Shown here: one piece after another, positions 22,675-40,241 of the stretch | How positions within the stretch are numbered: position 1 is the stretch's first letter | Layout of the letters: each line of letters begins with the position of its first letter | Source: Stropharia rugosoannulata | Taxonomy: Eukaryota > Basidiomycota > Agaricomycetes > Agaricales > Strophariaceae | NCBI GenBank assembly: GCA_028532985.1 | Contig: JANCIK010000004.1 | Location: 2,666,001 to 2,730,000, forward strand | DNA length: 64,000 bases | Direction of reading: 5' to 3' | Notes under the pieces: model-generated | Told to the model about the DNA's origin: nothing | The model's database searches: none | What the model saw: only the letters and a program-made list of their open reading frames with translations | Translations under genes and position numbers: made by a program

Positions 22675-23480
22675 ATGGCCTCCGTCCTCGTCCCCATAGC
22701 CTATGTTATTATCATCTTCGGAGGCCTCTTTGTCTTCTCCTACTTTTATCGCAAACACACCGCCCGTATGTTTTCTCGATAAGTCCTTGCGAATCACGTA
22801 TATTAATCAGGGACATTGCGCTATCTTTGTAGTCAAATCCTTCGAGCCCTATTTCCCCTCCCATCCAGAACGCAATGCGTACATTACCCTCCTTCAGAAA
22901 ACCGACCCACCTGCAAATGACGCGCTCTTGAAGTCGGCGCTGGTCCGACGCGCAATGGCAGATGTACAACGTGTCCTGCGTATCCGGGAGGACAAGCCCG
23001 CTCTCCAAAATCTTCTCCAAAAGGGTTCCGTAGGTGACGAACTGTGGAACAGTCTACTTGCCGCCGAGAAGGAGCTGGAGGCGGAGATTATGGAAGTTGT
23101 CGCGGAGGCTAATTCATTCGTGGAAGGGTGGGGACAGGTCATCTTCCCAACTGCGAATGAAATGCTGGCAAACGAAAAAATACGTGCGTCATTCGAGAAA
23201 AATGTTGAGCTGAAGGCAGAATTGGGTACGCAATAGTATTTGCCTTGACAGGAAGAGCTCACCTGACTTATTTGACAGAGGCCCGATACAAACCATCAAA
23301 GGCGGTCAACGCTGACCTGGCAGTAGGCAGGAATGGGAAGCTTTCCGTGCCCGAAACCGGCAGTGCCGCAACTAGCGACAATGAAGAAGCTTCAAAATCT
23401 GTAAGTCGAGATCTAAAATTCAGATGCAATTTCAAGTAATAATATATATACAGGGCAAAAAGACGAAGAAGAGAAAGTAG
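22675..23480 (+). CDS. SEC66: Sec66/Sec71 subunit of the Sec62-Sec63 translocation complex
   Basis: Sec66 is a small ER membrane subunit that works with Sec62/Sec63 in post-translational protein import into the ER. Four exons (22675-22765, 22833-23225, 23279-23400, 23454-23480) total 633 nt, or 210 residues, in frame. The N-terminus (MASVLVPIAYVIIIFGGLFV) is a single membrane anchor followed by FSYFYRKHT. The cytosolic domain reads SFEPYFPSHPERNAYITLLQ, then ALVRRAMADVQRVLRIREDK and SLLAAEKELEAEIMEVVAEA with WGQVIFPTANEM, matching fungal Sec66. The C-terminus is basic (KKTKKRK), which could act in ER retention or in contact with the membrane. It is the divergent partner of CIT1 and converges on UBP15 with a 216-bp gap. 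Confidence 0.88.
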
Positions 23481-23696
23481 CCAGGGAATATAGCAAGTTC
23501 TGTATACCTACCTACTATCCTTTCTACTCGGCGATGTCTCTACCGTTATTTAATGCATAGGCGGGGCGAATACCATCGCCTTCTGTTACTTCATACCCGG
23601 ATAAGAGTTGGATTGGCGAAGTGTACAGTGGTGACGAAAGGAATTATAGTACGAGATGAGCCAAAGAATACCTAATGTAACTTAACGTCCCAGCGA

Positions 23697-28002
<4,306 letters not shown>

Positions 28003-28973
28003 TTCTATCCCACTTCAGCCAGATAAAGAGAAATTAAAGCTCGACTATGACGTTGGTCGAGTTGTAAAATGTGATGTGCAACAGATTTGGAGGAAGGAAG
28101 TTGGTGATATATACTGAGGAAGATGGCCTAGGTGCCTTACCAAGTCAGAATGCCCTTGCACCAGCCCCGGCGATTGCCGACTCCGCTTATTCATATAAAG
28201 CTCCCACGCTGCTTGCCCATGAATTTTATCTTTTCTCCAGCAACTTGCAACATGGCGCTCAGTGGGACTAATGATTTTTTCGCGTTCCTTCTTGAGTTTT
28301 TTTTTTCTCTTTTTCTTCTGTGTGAACTGATACACGATCCTTAAATTGTCTCGACAGGGAAACATTGTTTCCAACAGCCTTGCCGCTGTCCTACTGCCGT
28401 GGAATGAGTCAAAATCGTGTAAGAACAATTCGGGTGGTCGCAGATGGTTGTTGTGTCCTCGTTTTGGGGTTACGACAATCGGGTTCTACCTACTGTTTAC
28501 CTTTCGAATGACGCCCTTTGCAGTACTGCGTGCGATTGTGCACTCCCTGCATAACTTTCATCGCACGCACTGCAGTTTGGCAGACATTCATTACTTCTTC
28601 GTTCTCTTTTTTTTTGTACTCTATGCTACCACTCCTTTATCTATTTGTATCGTAGATTGTACATCGTCTGTGTCGCGAACATTCACCACTAAACAATCAC
28701 ATTAATTTTGGTTGGAAGTATTGACCATTGTTTCAAAGTTCCGAGCGTGCCCAAAGCGTGCCATGTGTCGTCAACGATGCAGGCATGATTACATACACCA
28801 ACGATCCCCTAATTAGACAGTTGTATATTGGGATGCCCTTCACTCCGCCTCATGTCGACAGTGCGTCTATATAGCCTCTCGCGGCGTGTTTATAACTTGT
28901 TTTGTCCTTTTCGCATTTGGAAACGGATTGGATTCACTAGCACACCTTATAGACTCTTGTCTGCAACTTCTGC
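28003..28973. other. Divergent intergenic region UBP15 / giant coiled-coil gene
   Basis: 971 bp holding two promoters. Notable items are a long T/C-rich run near 28290-28320 and a perfect 10-bp inverted repeat, TGCGTGCGAT at 28527-28536 with its complement at 28560-28569. No gene is recognised. A pyrimidine stretch and ATATAG-like sequence occur about 100 bp before the giant gene start. Confidence 0.45.
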
Positions 28974-31900
28974 ATGAAGAGTTTCTTTTCGCGGTTACAT
29001 GACTCTACCCCAACGGGCCGTTCGAAACCAACTACTAGAGAGGCATACAAGCTCTGGAGTCCACCCGTCGATGCTGAGCATGACCATATTCAACATAGTG
29101 CCACACCCAAAGATATTCCAACACACCCAACGAGTCGCCCATACGGCGAACGGCACAGTTCCACTCGTCCTAAAACTTCACAAACGACTCATATATCCGC
29201 TATCGATAGAAATACTGCAAATAATGCAGCAGCGGGGTCGTCTAGTGAGAGGCTGCCTGAATCATCTGTTAAACCCAACCCTACTGTACCGACTCAGTAT
29301 ACCCGAACTCCTGTACAAGCTACGGCCAAATCTACATCCACTCGTTACAAAGACCACAAAGACGCGAAACTATATCCTCCTGCCACAACTGGACCCTCAC
29401 AATCTACTCGCACATATGGTGTTTACGAAAACCCTACGAAGGTGTCTCGGCACCCTGTTTCAAGGAGTGAATCTACACCACCGACAGCAGCCCAAATGTG
29501 GGTCGTGCCACCTGTTGCATCCACCTCCAGACAAGTAGAGGAGCCACACAACGAACCTACGAGACAAGCAGGACCGACTGACCCTGTACTTCATCCACGC
29601 AATGAGGAAAAGGTATCAGAAGCCGCCAAACGGGAGAGGGAGAAACTTCGGCACAAAGACAGAGAACGCGATAGAGGAAGAGGAAGAGATAAAGAGGTGG
29701 ATAGAGGACGGGAGAAAGAGAGAGGAAGGGAGGGCGAATCGGACAGGGAACATTTGCGCCATCAAGGTAAAGATCGCGAGGTTGATCCCGAACGAGATCG
29801 CGGAAAAGGTCGCGGCAACGAATTGGACAGAGAAAAGGACCTTACACAACGAGGAAGAGAAAAGGAGAGACAGCGAGATCTTGTGAGGGAGGACCATGAC
29901 AGAGAAAAGGTGCTAGATGGACGCGCGCGGGATAAGGAACAGCGGCGGGAACGAGATCGGAGGGAGCAAGAAATAGAATATCGGAGACAGGTGGATATGG
30001 CCAGAGATTCGGACCGTGAAAAACTCGAAAAAGAAGCGCGTCGGCCGGTGGATGCACCCAAAGACACAGGCTTCCCTTCTCGCGATCGAGAGAGAGAGCC
30101 ACGGAGACAAACAGAGTCTCGTCCACGTCGTGAGCGGGACTATAGGCAGGATCCCTACGTAAACAGGGAAAGAGGAGAACGCGAAGGAGTCCAACAGGAA
30201 CCCGATCGTATGCATTCTGTAGAGCCTTCAGCGGAAGCTGATAGGGCGCTTGAACGCAACAGGTACCTCCAGCGTCAAGCAGAGACCGCCAAAGCCGAAC
30301 GAGAAGCCGGACGCGTCTTAGAGCTCCAACGTCAGAAAGATACAAAAGCCGAACGCGACGCTGAACGAGTGCGAGAAATACTGCGCCATAAAGAAGCAGC
30401 CAAGGCAGAGAGAGATGCCCGCGCCCAGCGCCAAGCAGAAGCTGTTAAAGCTGAACAAGAAGCAGAGCATGCTAAACAGCTTCAACGCCGGGCTGAAACC
30501 CCCGATACAGACCGCTTGAAGGATTTACCACGTCAAACAGAGCTTGGTCGCGGTAAAGAACCTCAGCGTCAGGTAGAAACCACGAGAGCGGAACGTGAGT
30601 CTGAAAGGCAGCGCCAGCGGGAAGCTGATCAACAACGTCATGTAGAACCTGTAAATCCTGAACGCGACGGTGCGCGACAACGCTATTTGCAAACTGCCAA
30701 GGAGGCGGAACGTCTGCGTCAAAAGGACATTGAGCGACAGCATCAAAGCGATGCTGAAAAAGCCGAACGCGACGCCGAAATCATACGTCATGCGGAGGCT
30801 GAACGACAGCGTCGTTTGGAAACAGAGAGGGCTGGACGCGAGACCGAACGACACCGTCAATTGGAAGTTGCTAAAGCGGAACGTGAGGCCGAACGTCTGC
30901 GGCATGTGGAGGCTGAGCGACTGCGTCGACTCGAGACTGAAAAGGCTGAAAGAGAGGCCGAATATATGCGCCAGTTGGAAGCTGATCGTCAACGCCGAAT
31001 GGAGGCTGAGAAAGCCCAGCGGGAGGCTGAACGCATTCGCCAGGCAGAATTCGATCGACAACGTCGTTTGGAGTCTGAGAAGGCAGAGCACGAATCCGAG
31101 CGCCTTCGCCAGGCGGAGGCTGAACGACAACATCGTTTGGAAGTCGAGAGGGCTGAACGCGAAGCAGAGCGCATACGTCAAGTAGAAGCTGAGCGACACC
31201 GCCGTTTTGAAATTGAAAGGGCTGAACGCGAAGCAGAGCGAGAGCGCCTACGTCAAGCAGAGATTGAGCGACAACGTCGCTCAGAAGCTGAGAAAGCTGA
31301 GCGCGAGGCCGAACGTCTACGACAGGTGGAGGTCGATCGACAGCGTCGCTTGGAAGCTGAGATGGCTGAACGCGAAGCTCTGCGACAACGCCGGTTGGAA
31401 GCTGAGAAGACCGAACGCGACGCTGAGCGCATGCGTCAGCTGGAAGCTGACCGACAGCGTCGTCTGGAAATTGAGAAGGCTGAACGCGAAGCCGAACGAC
31501 AGCGTCGTTCGGAGGTTGAAAGGGTTGAACGCGAAGCGGAGCGCATAAAGCAGGAAGAGGTTGAGCGGCTTCGCCGTTATCAAATCGAGAAAGCCGAGCG
31601 CGAGGCAGAACGCATACGCCAGGCAGAGGCCGATAGACAACGCCGTTTAGAAGCGGAGGCTGCTGATCGCGAGGTTGAACGCCTGCAGCAGCTGGAAAAA
31701 CGTCGGTTGGAGGTTGAGAGGGCAGAAAGAGAGGCCGAACGCATACGACAAGCAGAATTTGAGCTACACCGACTTTTAGAAAGTGAGAAGGCTGAAAGAG
31801 AATCAGAACGCCTACGGCAAATGGAGGCCGAACGACAACTCTTGGAAGCTGAGAGGGTAGAACGTGAAGCCGAGCGTCTGCGCCAGGTAGAGGCCGAGCG

Positions 31901-34900
31901 ACAACGTCAGTTGGAACTTGAAAAGGCTGAACGCGAAGATGAACGCACACGCCAGGTCGAGGCTCAGCGACAGCGCCGCTTGGAATTGGAGAGGGTTGAA
32001 CGCGAAGCTGAACGCACACGTCAGGCCGAGGCTGAGCGACAGCGCCGCGTGGAACTGGAGAGGGTTGAACGTGAAACTGAACGTCTTCGCCAGGCTGAAG
32101 TCGAACAACGTGAAGCCGATCGCACCAGAGAATATGGTCGTCAAATAGATGCCGCCGAAGCGAAGCGTGAAGTCAAGCGAGCTAGAGATATACAAATCCA
32201 AATGGAAGCCGCTGCAAAGGTTGAGCAGGAAATTGAACATGCTAGACAACAGGCAGAGGCTGCGAAACTTGAACGTGATGCAGAACGTGTTCGAGAGTTA
32301 CAACGCAAGATACAAGCCGTTAAAGCAGAACGCGAACTTCAGCGTCAAGCGGAGGCAGCTTGGGCAGAACGTGAAGCTGAGCGCGTGAAGGGACTTCAAC
32401 GCCATGCCGAGGCGGTAAATGCGCAAGGTGAAGCACAGAATGCTAGGGAGCCTCAGCGGCAGGGAGAGGATCAACGAACAGAACGAAAGGCCAGCCGTGG
32501 TGGGGAATCTCAGCTCCAGGTGGAGACCAGCTTAGGCGAGCTAGAACCAGAGAGCTCTCATGATGTAGAACGCCACTCAGACATCACTAGACTACAGACG
32601 GAACGTACATTGGAACCAGGCCGACAATCAAATGGAACAATGGCTGAACATGAAGCGCAGCGAAATAGGCAAACGCAGACTCGGTCAGAGGCCATGTGGG
32701 CCGAACGTGACGCCGCCCGCAGAAAACAATCACGACGCCAGCCTGAGGATATTGTAGAGCGTGAAAAGGAAGTTCGCGAAACAGGACACTCACAAGATCA
32801 CGTAGCCGAGGGTGTAAAGGATCCACAGCGTCAATTGGTAGCCCTGCAAGAGACTCGACAGAAAATGGAGCTCCAGCTTCCACCCAATGCTTTCACGGCG
32901 GAACTCGCGCACTCAGAAGAGGGTAAACGTACGATTGCGAGAGAAAGGGACGTCCACGGAGCGCTACACAATGTGGCAAACTTAGAAGGTGTCCGCAGCC
33001 ATTTGGACCAAGATAATTTTGAAAAAGCTAGTCGTGAAATCATATTCGATTCGAACGATAAGAACCCCGATCGAGTACTCGAGCAGACCGTTGCTAACAG
33101 TGATGCGCCGTTTCACCGTCCTCGAGAACGCAAAGAACGGCTCAACGATGGTGGATTTAATAAATTCGCGAATAATCGCACGGCCAATACAGACCCTACG
33201 CCCAGTAAAAGCAGCCCCAAGGCAAATGACCAATTGGAAGTAGACGATCCAGTTCATTGGCGGAGTCAGCAGCATACAAATGACCACAGTGTGCGGGGAC
33301 ATCGTAAAAGGGACGAAACCAGGCGATCTCGTGCTAAATATCAAGACGACGGTAAATATCGTGCAGAATTCACGGATGGTGAACAAGATACCAGACGGTT
33401 CAAACAGCACACTTCGACGAATCGTAACGTACGACGCGACCACGGCTCTGGGTGGATGTCTGACTCTTATGAGACTCGTAAGGTATCGCGTCAAAGGATT
33501 GGTGATTCAGTACAAAACGGAGTTGTGGAAGGGGCGAAGGGCTCTCCATCGCAAAGGCTTAGTAGGCTGCTCACAAATCAGCACCCCAGCGAGGGAGTGA
33601 AAGATTCCAAGGTTTGTCGTTATGACTCTTATTGGATGGTTTAATTGAAATATTGGCGGTTACATAGGACAATAAAGCACACCATGATAAAGGTCCTGAA
33701 GCCATTCAACCCACTACAATCATCAGTCTGAACCACACAATCTCAAAGGCGCTGCCAGATGTGCCAGATAACAGGCACCCTTCCAAAACGGCAGATCAAC
33801 AGCAAGAGGTTAAAGACCCGCATAGCTCACCTTCCGCAAGGGCTCAGGAGGCCTTGGGCATTATATCCCCTCACAATGACACAGTAGACTTCCCAGTCCG
33901 CAGAGAAATTGTAGGATGCTGCTAGCTAAGGTGTAATGCATTTTCTTACTTTATTCTTAGACACGCCTGAAACTTCAAGCTCGACAGGAAGACCCACCTG
34001 CTCCGCAAAACGTTGTACCAACCTCTGGTTCGATTACCCCTCCTTTTCGTTCCCAGATAACGTTTCAACCTTCACAACAATCCAGCGCGACAGTGGATGT
34101 ACGGTTTATGAATTATTCTTTAGCTCTGCAAAGTATTAACTTTTGTACATTGTCTAGTCGACACCGGCTCCCATCCATTCACAAACACTGCCTCCTCCTC
34201 CATATTCCTTGGAATCGTCTCCAAGCATAGGACTACCGAGCCTGATCCCATCGGTATGTATGTCCTGACGTCTGTGATATTTCATTAACAAACATACATA
34301 TGTACATGTAATAGAAAATAGAACCAAAGACTGCAGCGACTCCAATCCAGAGTTCAAGTCCATCAACAGCCCAGCGTACTGTGCTTCACCAGCATGAACC
34401 AGTTCATCCAATAGTTCTGGGATCCGATTCTCCCCTCAAAACAGAGAACACCGGTTTGGATGACTTTGAATTCGCTGGTAGCATTCAGATGGTCAACCAA
34501 GATCTAGCAGGAACATATAAGCTTTCACAACGCATGGAACCTGTACGTCAACATATTGGAGTGATGCCTGGCCCCGATACTGTCCAAGTTAAACCTAAAC
34601 TGAACCCACAGACACAAATGACGACACCGTTTGCATCGCGCCGCAATCTCTCGGGTGATGGGCATATCAAGGTTGAAAATGCAGCAAATATATTGCCTGA
34701 AGGACGCGAGCCCAGAATGGGTGCGCCTATGTCACCTAATAAAGATTCAACTGAATTCAAGACACATTCACTCGGAGAACACTTGCGCCACAACGTATGT
34801 TTAACTATTGTCTACGGAGATTTATTGGGTTCACCTTTAGCACTTGTTTAATCAGTCAACTATACAACCAGTGCTCCAGCATCAATCTGGAGAAAACATA

Positions 34901-37900
34901 CTTCGAACGGTGGACTCCATACGCGTAAACAAGATGGAACGCACTTCTCACGTTTTATTTACTGATTATAACAGCAGTCGGGCGGCTGCTCCTATAACAT
35001 TGCTCCCTCTTGCCGCTTCACCTGCCGTTCATAACGCAGTCGAGACAGCCGAGACAACGATAAATTATTCACCCGCTGATCGCCAAATATCAGACGGTCA
35101 TTCTGTGGTTGCTATGCCTGAAATGCCTGTTCCAACGGCAGCTGTTGAAGGCTTCCCAGCTCACTTGCCGACAGATCTCCAGACGACCTCTGCGTTAATT
35201 AATACCCAAAGTTCGCCTACAGGCAATACAACACAACAAGATATCGGTGTGACTGCTGTTCAGCCTTCGGGAGGGGCGACTTGGGAACAAGATGGTATGG
35301 GACTATCTTCGCGTTTCATGGAGTCTACCACCTCTGGTTTATACTCAGTAAACCCGCAATACCAGACTACAGTCTTCACGGAAAGTCCCACAAGTGGATT
35401 GATAAAGACGAACCTTCCTGCCGAACTTAAAAATAACAAGGAATTCGATGCTTCCACAAGGCAAAATACCGTTGTATGGGACAATCTACCAGCCAGTACA
35501 GAAAGCTTGAGCAAAAGGCTTGTACAAGAGAGTACATCAACACAACCTACTGATCCTCAAATGTCGGCTCCGTCGATTAAAGTGTCGGAGTCGCGTAGGC
35601 CTTCAGTAACGGCCTTTGTCAGCAAACAGGATAGCCCGCTTCGTTCAGCAGCCAAGCCTCTTGAAACCACTAATAACTTTAGTCAACCATTCGTTCCGGA
35701 TCGACTTGCCAACGTGTCGTCCACCAGTTTATTTGTACCTGCGAGTGTTCCAGTTATTGCTTCCAGTCTTCCTTCTATGACGACAGCGCCGAGGCAATGG
35801 CACGAGAATCCTCCTAGCAGCACATATGTGTCTTTGCCAGCCCCTCCTGTACAAGAACGTCAGTGGTCAACTAGGCAGACTAATAGTCTGGGTGCAGATA
35901 TTGGTCCAGAGCAAGGTCAGTGGATAGTATTATTATGTATTCCGTCCTTTTTCTCTAAATCTGTGCATACCGAAATAGAGCAAACTCAGGACAAGAGCAA
36001 AAGGTCTGAAGGCCATCTTATTGACGCTCGAGCAATTACCACTGTGCACGGACGCCCTAAACCACATGCAAGCAATGCAATTCGACAAAGTCAGGCCCAA
36101 CTTTCTAGCTTCCAAGCCGTAGATATGCCTCAAGTGAAAAATGATCTGGTCGAAGGGGTGGACGGAAACCGGCTTCCTAATCTGGGATTTTATTCTACCA
36201 ACTTCAGTAGAGTGTTAAGTAAAACCGTCAACGATGAGATCAGCAACCAATCCCATGTTCGTGAACATCCTGCGCCAACTGAAAAGGAGTCTGGGCGCCG
36301 AAATAATCATCAAGAATCTGCAGACCGCCATAAATACCCTCTTTCCAGTCAAAGGGATAAGGAAGCTTCGCTACATGTGTCTCATGCATTTGACGGGGCT
36401 TCAGGAACTAGACCTTCACAGTCGTTGCAACGTTCTACTGAACAAGTATTACATACGTCAAAAGAGGGCGTCGACCATGTCGAGAACGCAGCAGGACAGT
36501 CTCGTCAGCCCAATGTACCTGCCCCCGAGCAAATTGTACTGTCGACGCAGCAAGTAGAACACCCCATTCCGGCTGAGCTTCTATCTCCACTCGCTGCCCA
36601 AGTTGCTGCACTGGTAACTGAAAGTGCCTCCTCTAGAAAAACTCCGCAGATCCGCCAACGGACAACATCATCTTCCCGTATGAACTCTACACCCGCTGAG
36701 TTATATGGTCACCGTCGAAGTCCTGCCGAATTACAAGACAAGCAAGGAATGCCTTCTTCGCTGCAGAGAATACCTTCTGAACAGCCAAAGAACCCCGTAG
36801 TTGAGAATCGCCGCGATGTCGAACAGACTACGGCAGCTTCTGCGCCTCTACTTCAACAGCCACTTGTTGACGGTGGTCAGCATGAAGACTTCATGCTAAA
36901 TGTGAACGCATACAACCCTACAGACCAACCGAAAAGAGCGCTTTTTTCTGCCGAAGGAGACAAATTCGCCTACGGTTCCCGGACGCCATTGCAAAAACCG
37001 TTGGTTGTACAAGAGCTATCAAATCCTACACGAGAAAAAGATGCCTATGCGATTGTCATGGAACCATTGCGACCTACACCAAATAATCGCTATCAACCAG
37101 GACAAACTCAGCGAATGTCGAGTAATCCTGCCACTGAAATCTTAACTCATGGCAGAGAATCAGCAAACGTCCAGCAGAACTCTCATTCCCAGGTGCGCAC
37201 GGGAAATTCCACCGCATTTCTATCTAGGAGACAAGCAGAGTATCCGCAGAAAGCTGTGCCAGAGCAACACAGTGAACATCATGTACAGGAAGGTCTTACA
37301 CATATGTCGAAGCCATCCAGTAATCAATTGTCTGCTTTGCAGACACAGACAAGGTAAGTGATTTCATGCGCCATAAACATCTTCTAATTCTGACCCTTTT
37401 TTTGACTTCAGCTTCAGTCGAGTTCCATCTTCGTCTACTCCAATTCCAACCGCTGATCGTCCTACCGCATCGGGTAACCAGGGAGCACCAATAGAGCGAA
37501 ATACTATTTCGCGCCAAGGAGCACACCGCTTGAATACTACTGATGTAAAATCTTCTCGGGAAAGAAAGACGGACGACTACAGTAGGGCAGTTGCTATTCA
37601 GAATCAGGTATCTTCGACAAGCAGACCTTTGCACGCAGAGAGCTCTCAGCAGCGACAATATCCACAAACATCGGCAGATTCTAGATTCCCAAATGTTCCC
37701 GCAGTGCCGACTTCCCAGATTGGCGCCTCTGCTATGCACCATAGTAGTAGTCGACATCAACATTCAACATCCTTGCCCGCCTCACTGCCCCCAGCAGCTC
37801 CGACCTATATTGCCAATAACCGTTCACGAGAAGAATTACCAAAGACTTCTACACCTGCTCCGAATCAACGCAAAACTAGTTCTTCTCAAACGAACACTGT

Positions 37901-38701
37901 TCCTCCCCATGTATCAACCTCTTCCTTGCGTATGCGTAAGGACCCATCCGAAGAAACCATTCTCCTAACGCCAACAGCACTTGCTCAATCCACCCAACTC
38001 AAACCCACGAGCTCGCGAAATGCTTCCGACCCGCCACAACCTCATGTTTCTCATTCTCAGCCTTCGCGCACAACTTCTAATCAGACTGCAGCAGGAGCCT
38101 CACAATATCAGATTTGGCGACCCAATCGAGCGACTAAGACAGATTCTAGTCCCAAGGCAACACAATCGCAGGCTGAACCAGCTGTATCTCACTCGGCTCC
38201 TCGGAAACATCCACCTCCGCCTATTTCCATTCCTGTAACTATTCACGATACTAGACATCCGCCCGCTCGTGTCTTTACGCCGTTCCGATATCTTACTACA
38301 AAAAGAAATCGCGCTGTTTCTGTTGCATCTCTGGAAGCACAGGATGGTACTGCTGTGGGTGTTTCTTTCTGTTTTTTTAAAAATAATTATTACTATCAGC
38401 TAACCTAAACTTCATTGTTTTACAGACAAATACCGTCATAGGGTCACCAACAGCATCAATGCACAGCACTGTTCCTATTCAACTGCCTCCGGTACGAGAT
38501 GTTCGTATAGCAACAGAAGAGTGGCGGAACAAGGAGGAGGCTGCTGCACATGCTTTAGCAAAAGCTAAGCGTCGCCGACAGCGTCCAGGCGTTGTGTTCG
38601 ACGTTGAAGAGGAGAATCCGAACGAAGTGAAACAACGTCCGCGCAGGGTGAAAACGAAAAGCCGCAGCTCCAGCAGAACGCCCGCAGCCTCTCAATCATG
38701 A
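28974..38701 (+). CDS. Giant coiled-coil/disordered protein (~3,082 residues), function unknown
   Basis: Nine exons (28974-33611, 33668-33910, 33961-34098, 34158-34253, 34315-34794, 34856-35915, 35979-37353, 37412-38354, 38426-38701) total 9,249 nt, or 3,082 residues, with every junction in frame. Residues 1-210 are Ser/Thr/Pro-rich. Residues about 212-410 are Arg/Glu/Asp-rich (RERD-like). Residues about 410-1300 are a long E/R/Q-rich helix built from REAERxRQAEAERQRRLE units, resembling trichohyalin-type coiled coils. Residues 1300 to about 2990 are low-complexity and probably disordered. The last about 90 residues contain VRDVRIATEEWRNKEEAAAH and a basic stretch, KAKRRRQRPGVVF. No enzymatic domain, signal peptide or membrane segment is seen. 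A cytoskeletal or septal scaffold role is possible but is only a guess. The frame of the first exon is open for 4.6 kb, so the gene is clearly maintained. Confidence 0.85.
30690..32130 (+). repeat. Degenerate 66-69 bp tandem repeats coding 22-23-residue coiled-coil units
   Basis: Successive units of the form AEREAERxRQxEAERQRRLE with a two- to four-residue linker repeat about 20 times. The unit length is about three heptads, and substitutions are mainly conservative (E/D, R/K/Q). This indicates expansion of an ancestral helix by tandem duplication, later diversified under selection for helix formation. Confidence 0.75.
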
Positions 38702-39244
38702 TCATGACTAATTACGACGTTGACGACTATGTGTACTCTCTTAGATATACCGATTCAGGTCCACCCATTACCCAGCCGCAAACCTTCGTACATTTTTGTA
38801 CCATAATCTGTAATTTTACGCCCCGGCACCTTGTGTATTAACATTATTAGCTATATTTTTCTTTTTATTTCGTTTGACGTGTAGCATAGTTTGTGCATAG
38901 TTCGTGTGTATGTAAAGCAACAATAATATTTCGATCTTGGTGATGTGGGTGGCTTGTGAGTTTTGGATAAGAGTTGGATAAGAGAGCTTACGGACCAAAG
39001 GACCCGGGCCGTGTCAGCTTAGCTGAGTGAGCGCTGAGCTGTGCCGGGGTCTGCCAGTGCGCGGCCACCCAACTCTAACATCCATCATCCTCACACCTCT
39101 CGTCCCTCGGCATTAGACAACGAGCTCAGGACAGTAACAAAAGGCGGTTTCCAGAACCCGTGGCTGTTCTACATAAACCCTGTATCTGCCATTCCGGCTT
39201 TCCAAACTTCATTTACTTGACTGCTTCCGTTCACGACACCTATC
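38702..39244. other. Intergenic spacer between giant gene and PIS1
   Basis: 543 bp in a tandem plus-strand arrangement. The first half should be the 3' UTR of the giant gene. The second half, more GC-rich from about 39000, should be the PIS1 promoter. No further feature is recognised. Confidence 0.5.
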
Positions 39245-40241
39245 ATGGCTAAAGCAAATTCGACGCGTCGCCGAAGACGCTCCCATGAAATAGTTGATGC
39301 GAAGGAGGCAGTAGATCTCGCAACCGCCCAGTCTTACAAGGAAAATGTCTTCCTCTTTGTACCGAATCTCATAGGTGAGCACCCTGTTCGTATGTATGCC
39401 GTCACGTCATGCTGACAGCGCCGCCCTTCCTAGGGTACACCCGCGTTATAATGGCCGGCCTGTCTCTCCATTACATGAGCTACCACCCTATATACTGTAC
39501 ACTATTGTATGGTATATCCTGTCTGCTGGACGCTGTGGATGGGCAGGCTGCCCGGGCACTGGGTCAAACATCCAAATTTGGAGCTGTTTTAGACATGGTC
39601 ACAGACAGGTACGCCTACGTTTTTCTGTCAATTTGAGTGCTATACTGACGGATTTGAATTAGATGTACGACAGCGTGTTTACTGTGCTACCTTGCCTCGG
39701 CATATCCAGATATTGCCCTAATCTTCCAATTTCTTATCGCGCTGGACTTCAGCAGTCACTACATGCATATGTATAGGTGTGTATCATGTCTCAACATGCT
39801 ATCTCTATCTAATGCTTGTAAAACCATTCGCCAAAGCTCTCTTGTAACCGGGTCTACGAGCCATAAACTAGTAACGAGCGATGTCAGTCGTATTCTGTGG
39901 AGATATTATAACGACTCGGTATGTCATAACCCCCTGTTTCTGTTGCCGCAGTTGACAACTTTCTACAGCGCACGCTTTTCTTTGTCTGCGCGGGCAACGA
40001 GCTTTTCTTCGTGTCTTTGTACCTTATGAAGTGGAACGATACCCCCATTGGCATACCCTTGCCCTATCTACGATTACTCAGCTATCCGCAATTAATGGCC
40101 ATCCTCACCTTCCCCATCTTCTTCCTGAAAAACGTCATCAACGTGGTCCAGCTATGGAAAGCGTCGAAGATCCTTGTTGGAGTGGACCTTGCAGAGCGTG
40201 CAGCTGCGCGCGCAGCCTTGAAGAAAACAGACTCTGACTAG
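39245..40241 (+). CDS. PIS1: Phosphatidylinositol synthase (CDP-diacylglycerol-inositol phosphatidyltransferase)
   Basis: Transfers inositol onto CDP-diacylglycerol to make phosphatidylinositol in the ER membrane. Five exons (39245-39374, 39434-39608, 39663-39776, 39837-39918, 39969-40241) total 774 nt, or 257 residues, in frame. The CDP-alcohol phosphatidyltransferase signature DGxxARx8Gx3Dx3D is complete: DGQAARALGQTSKFGAVLDM followed by VTDR, crossing intron 2. The N-terminus is basic (ANSTRRRRRSHE), followed by FLFVPNLIGYTRVIMAGLSL and several membrane helices. SSLVTGSTSHKLVTSD and VSRILWRYY match the eukaryotic PI synthase substrate-binding segment rather than phosphatidylserine synthase. 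The length is normal for the family. Confidence 0.92.

Noticed and set aside
30871..32019. 382-codon open frame on the minus strand
   Set aside because: It is the antisense shadow of the E/R-rich coiled-coil repeats of the giant plus-strand gene. Its R/V/P/Q-rich composition follows directly from the repeat codons.
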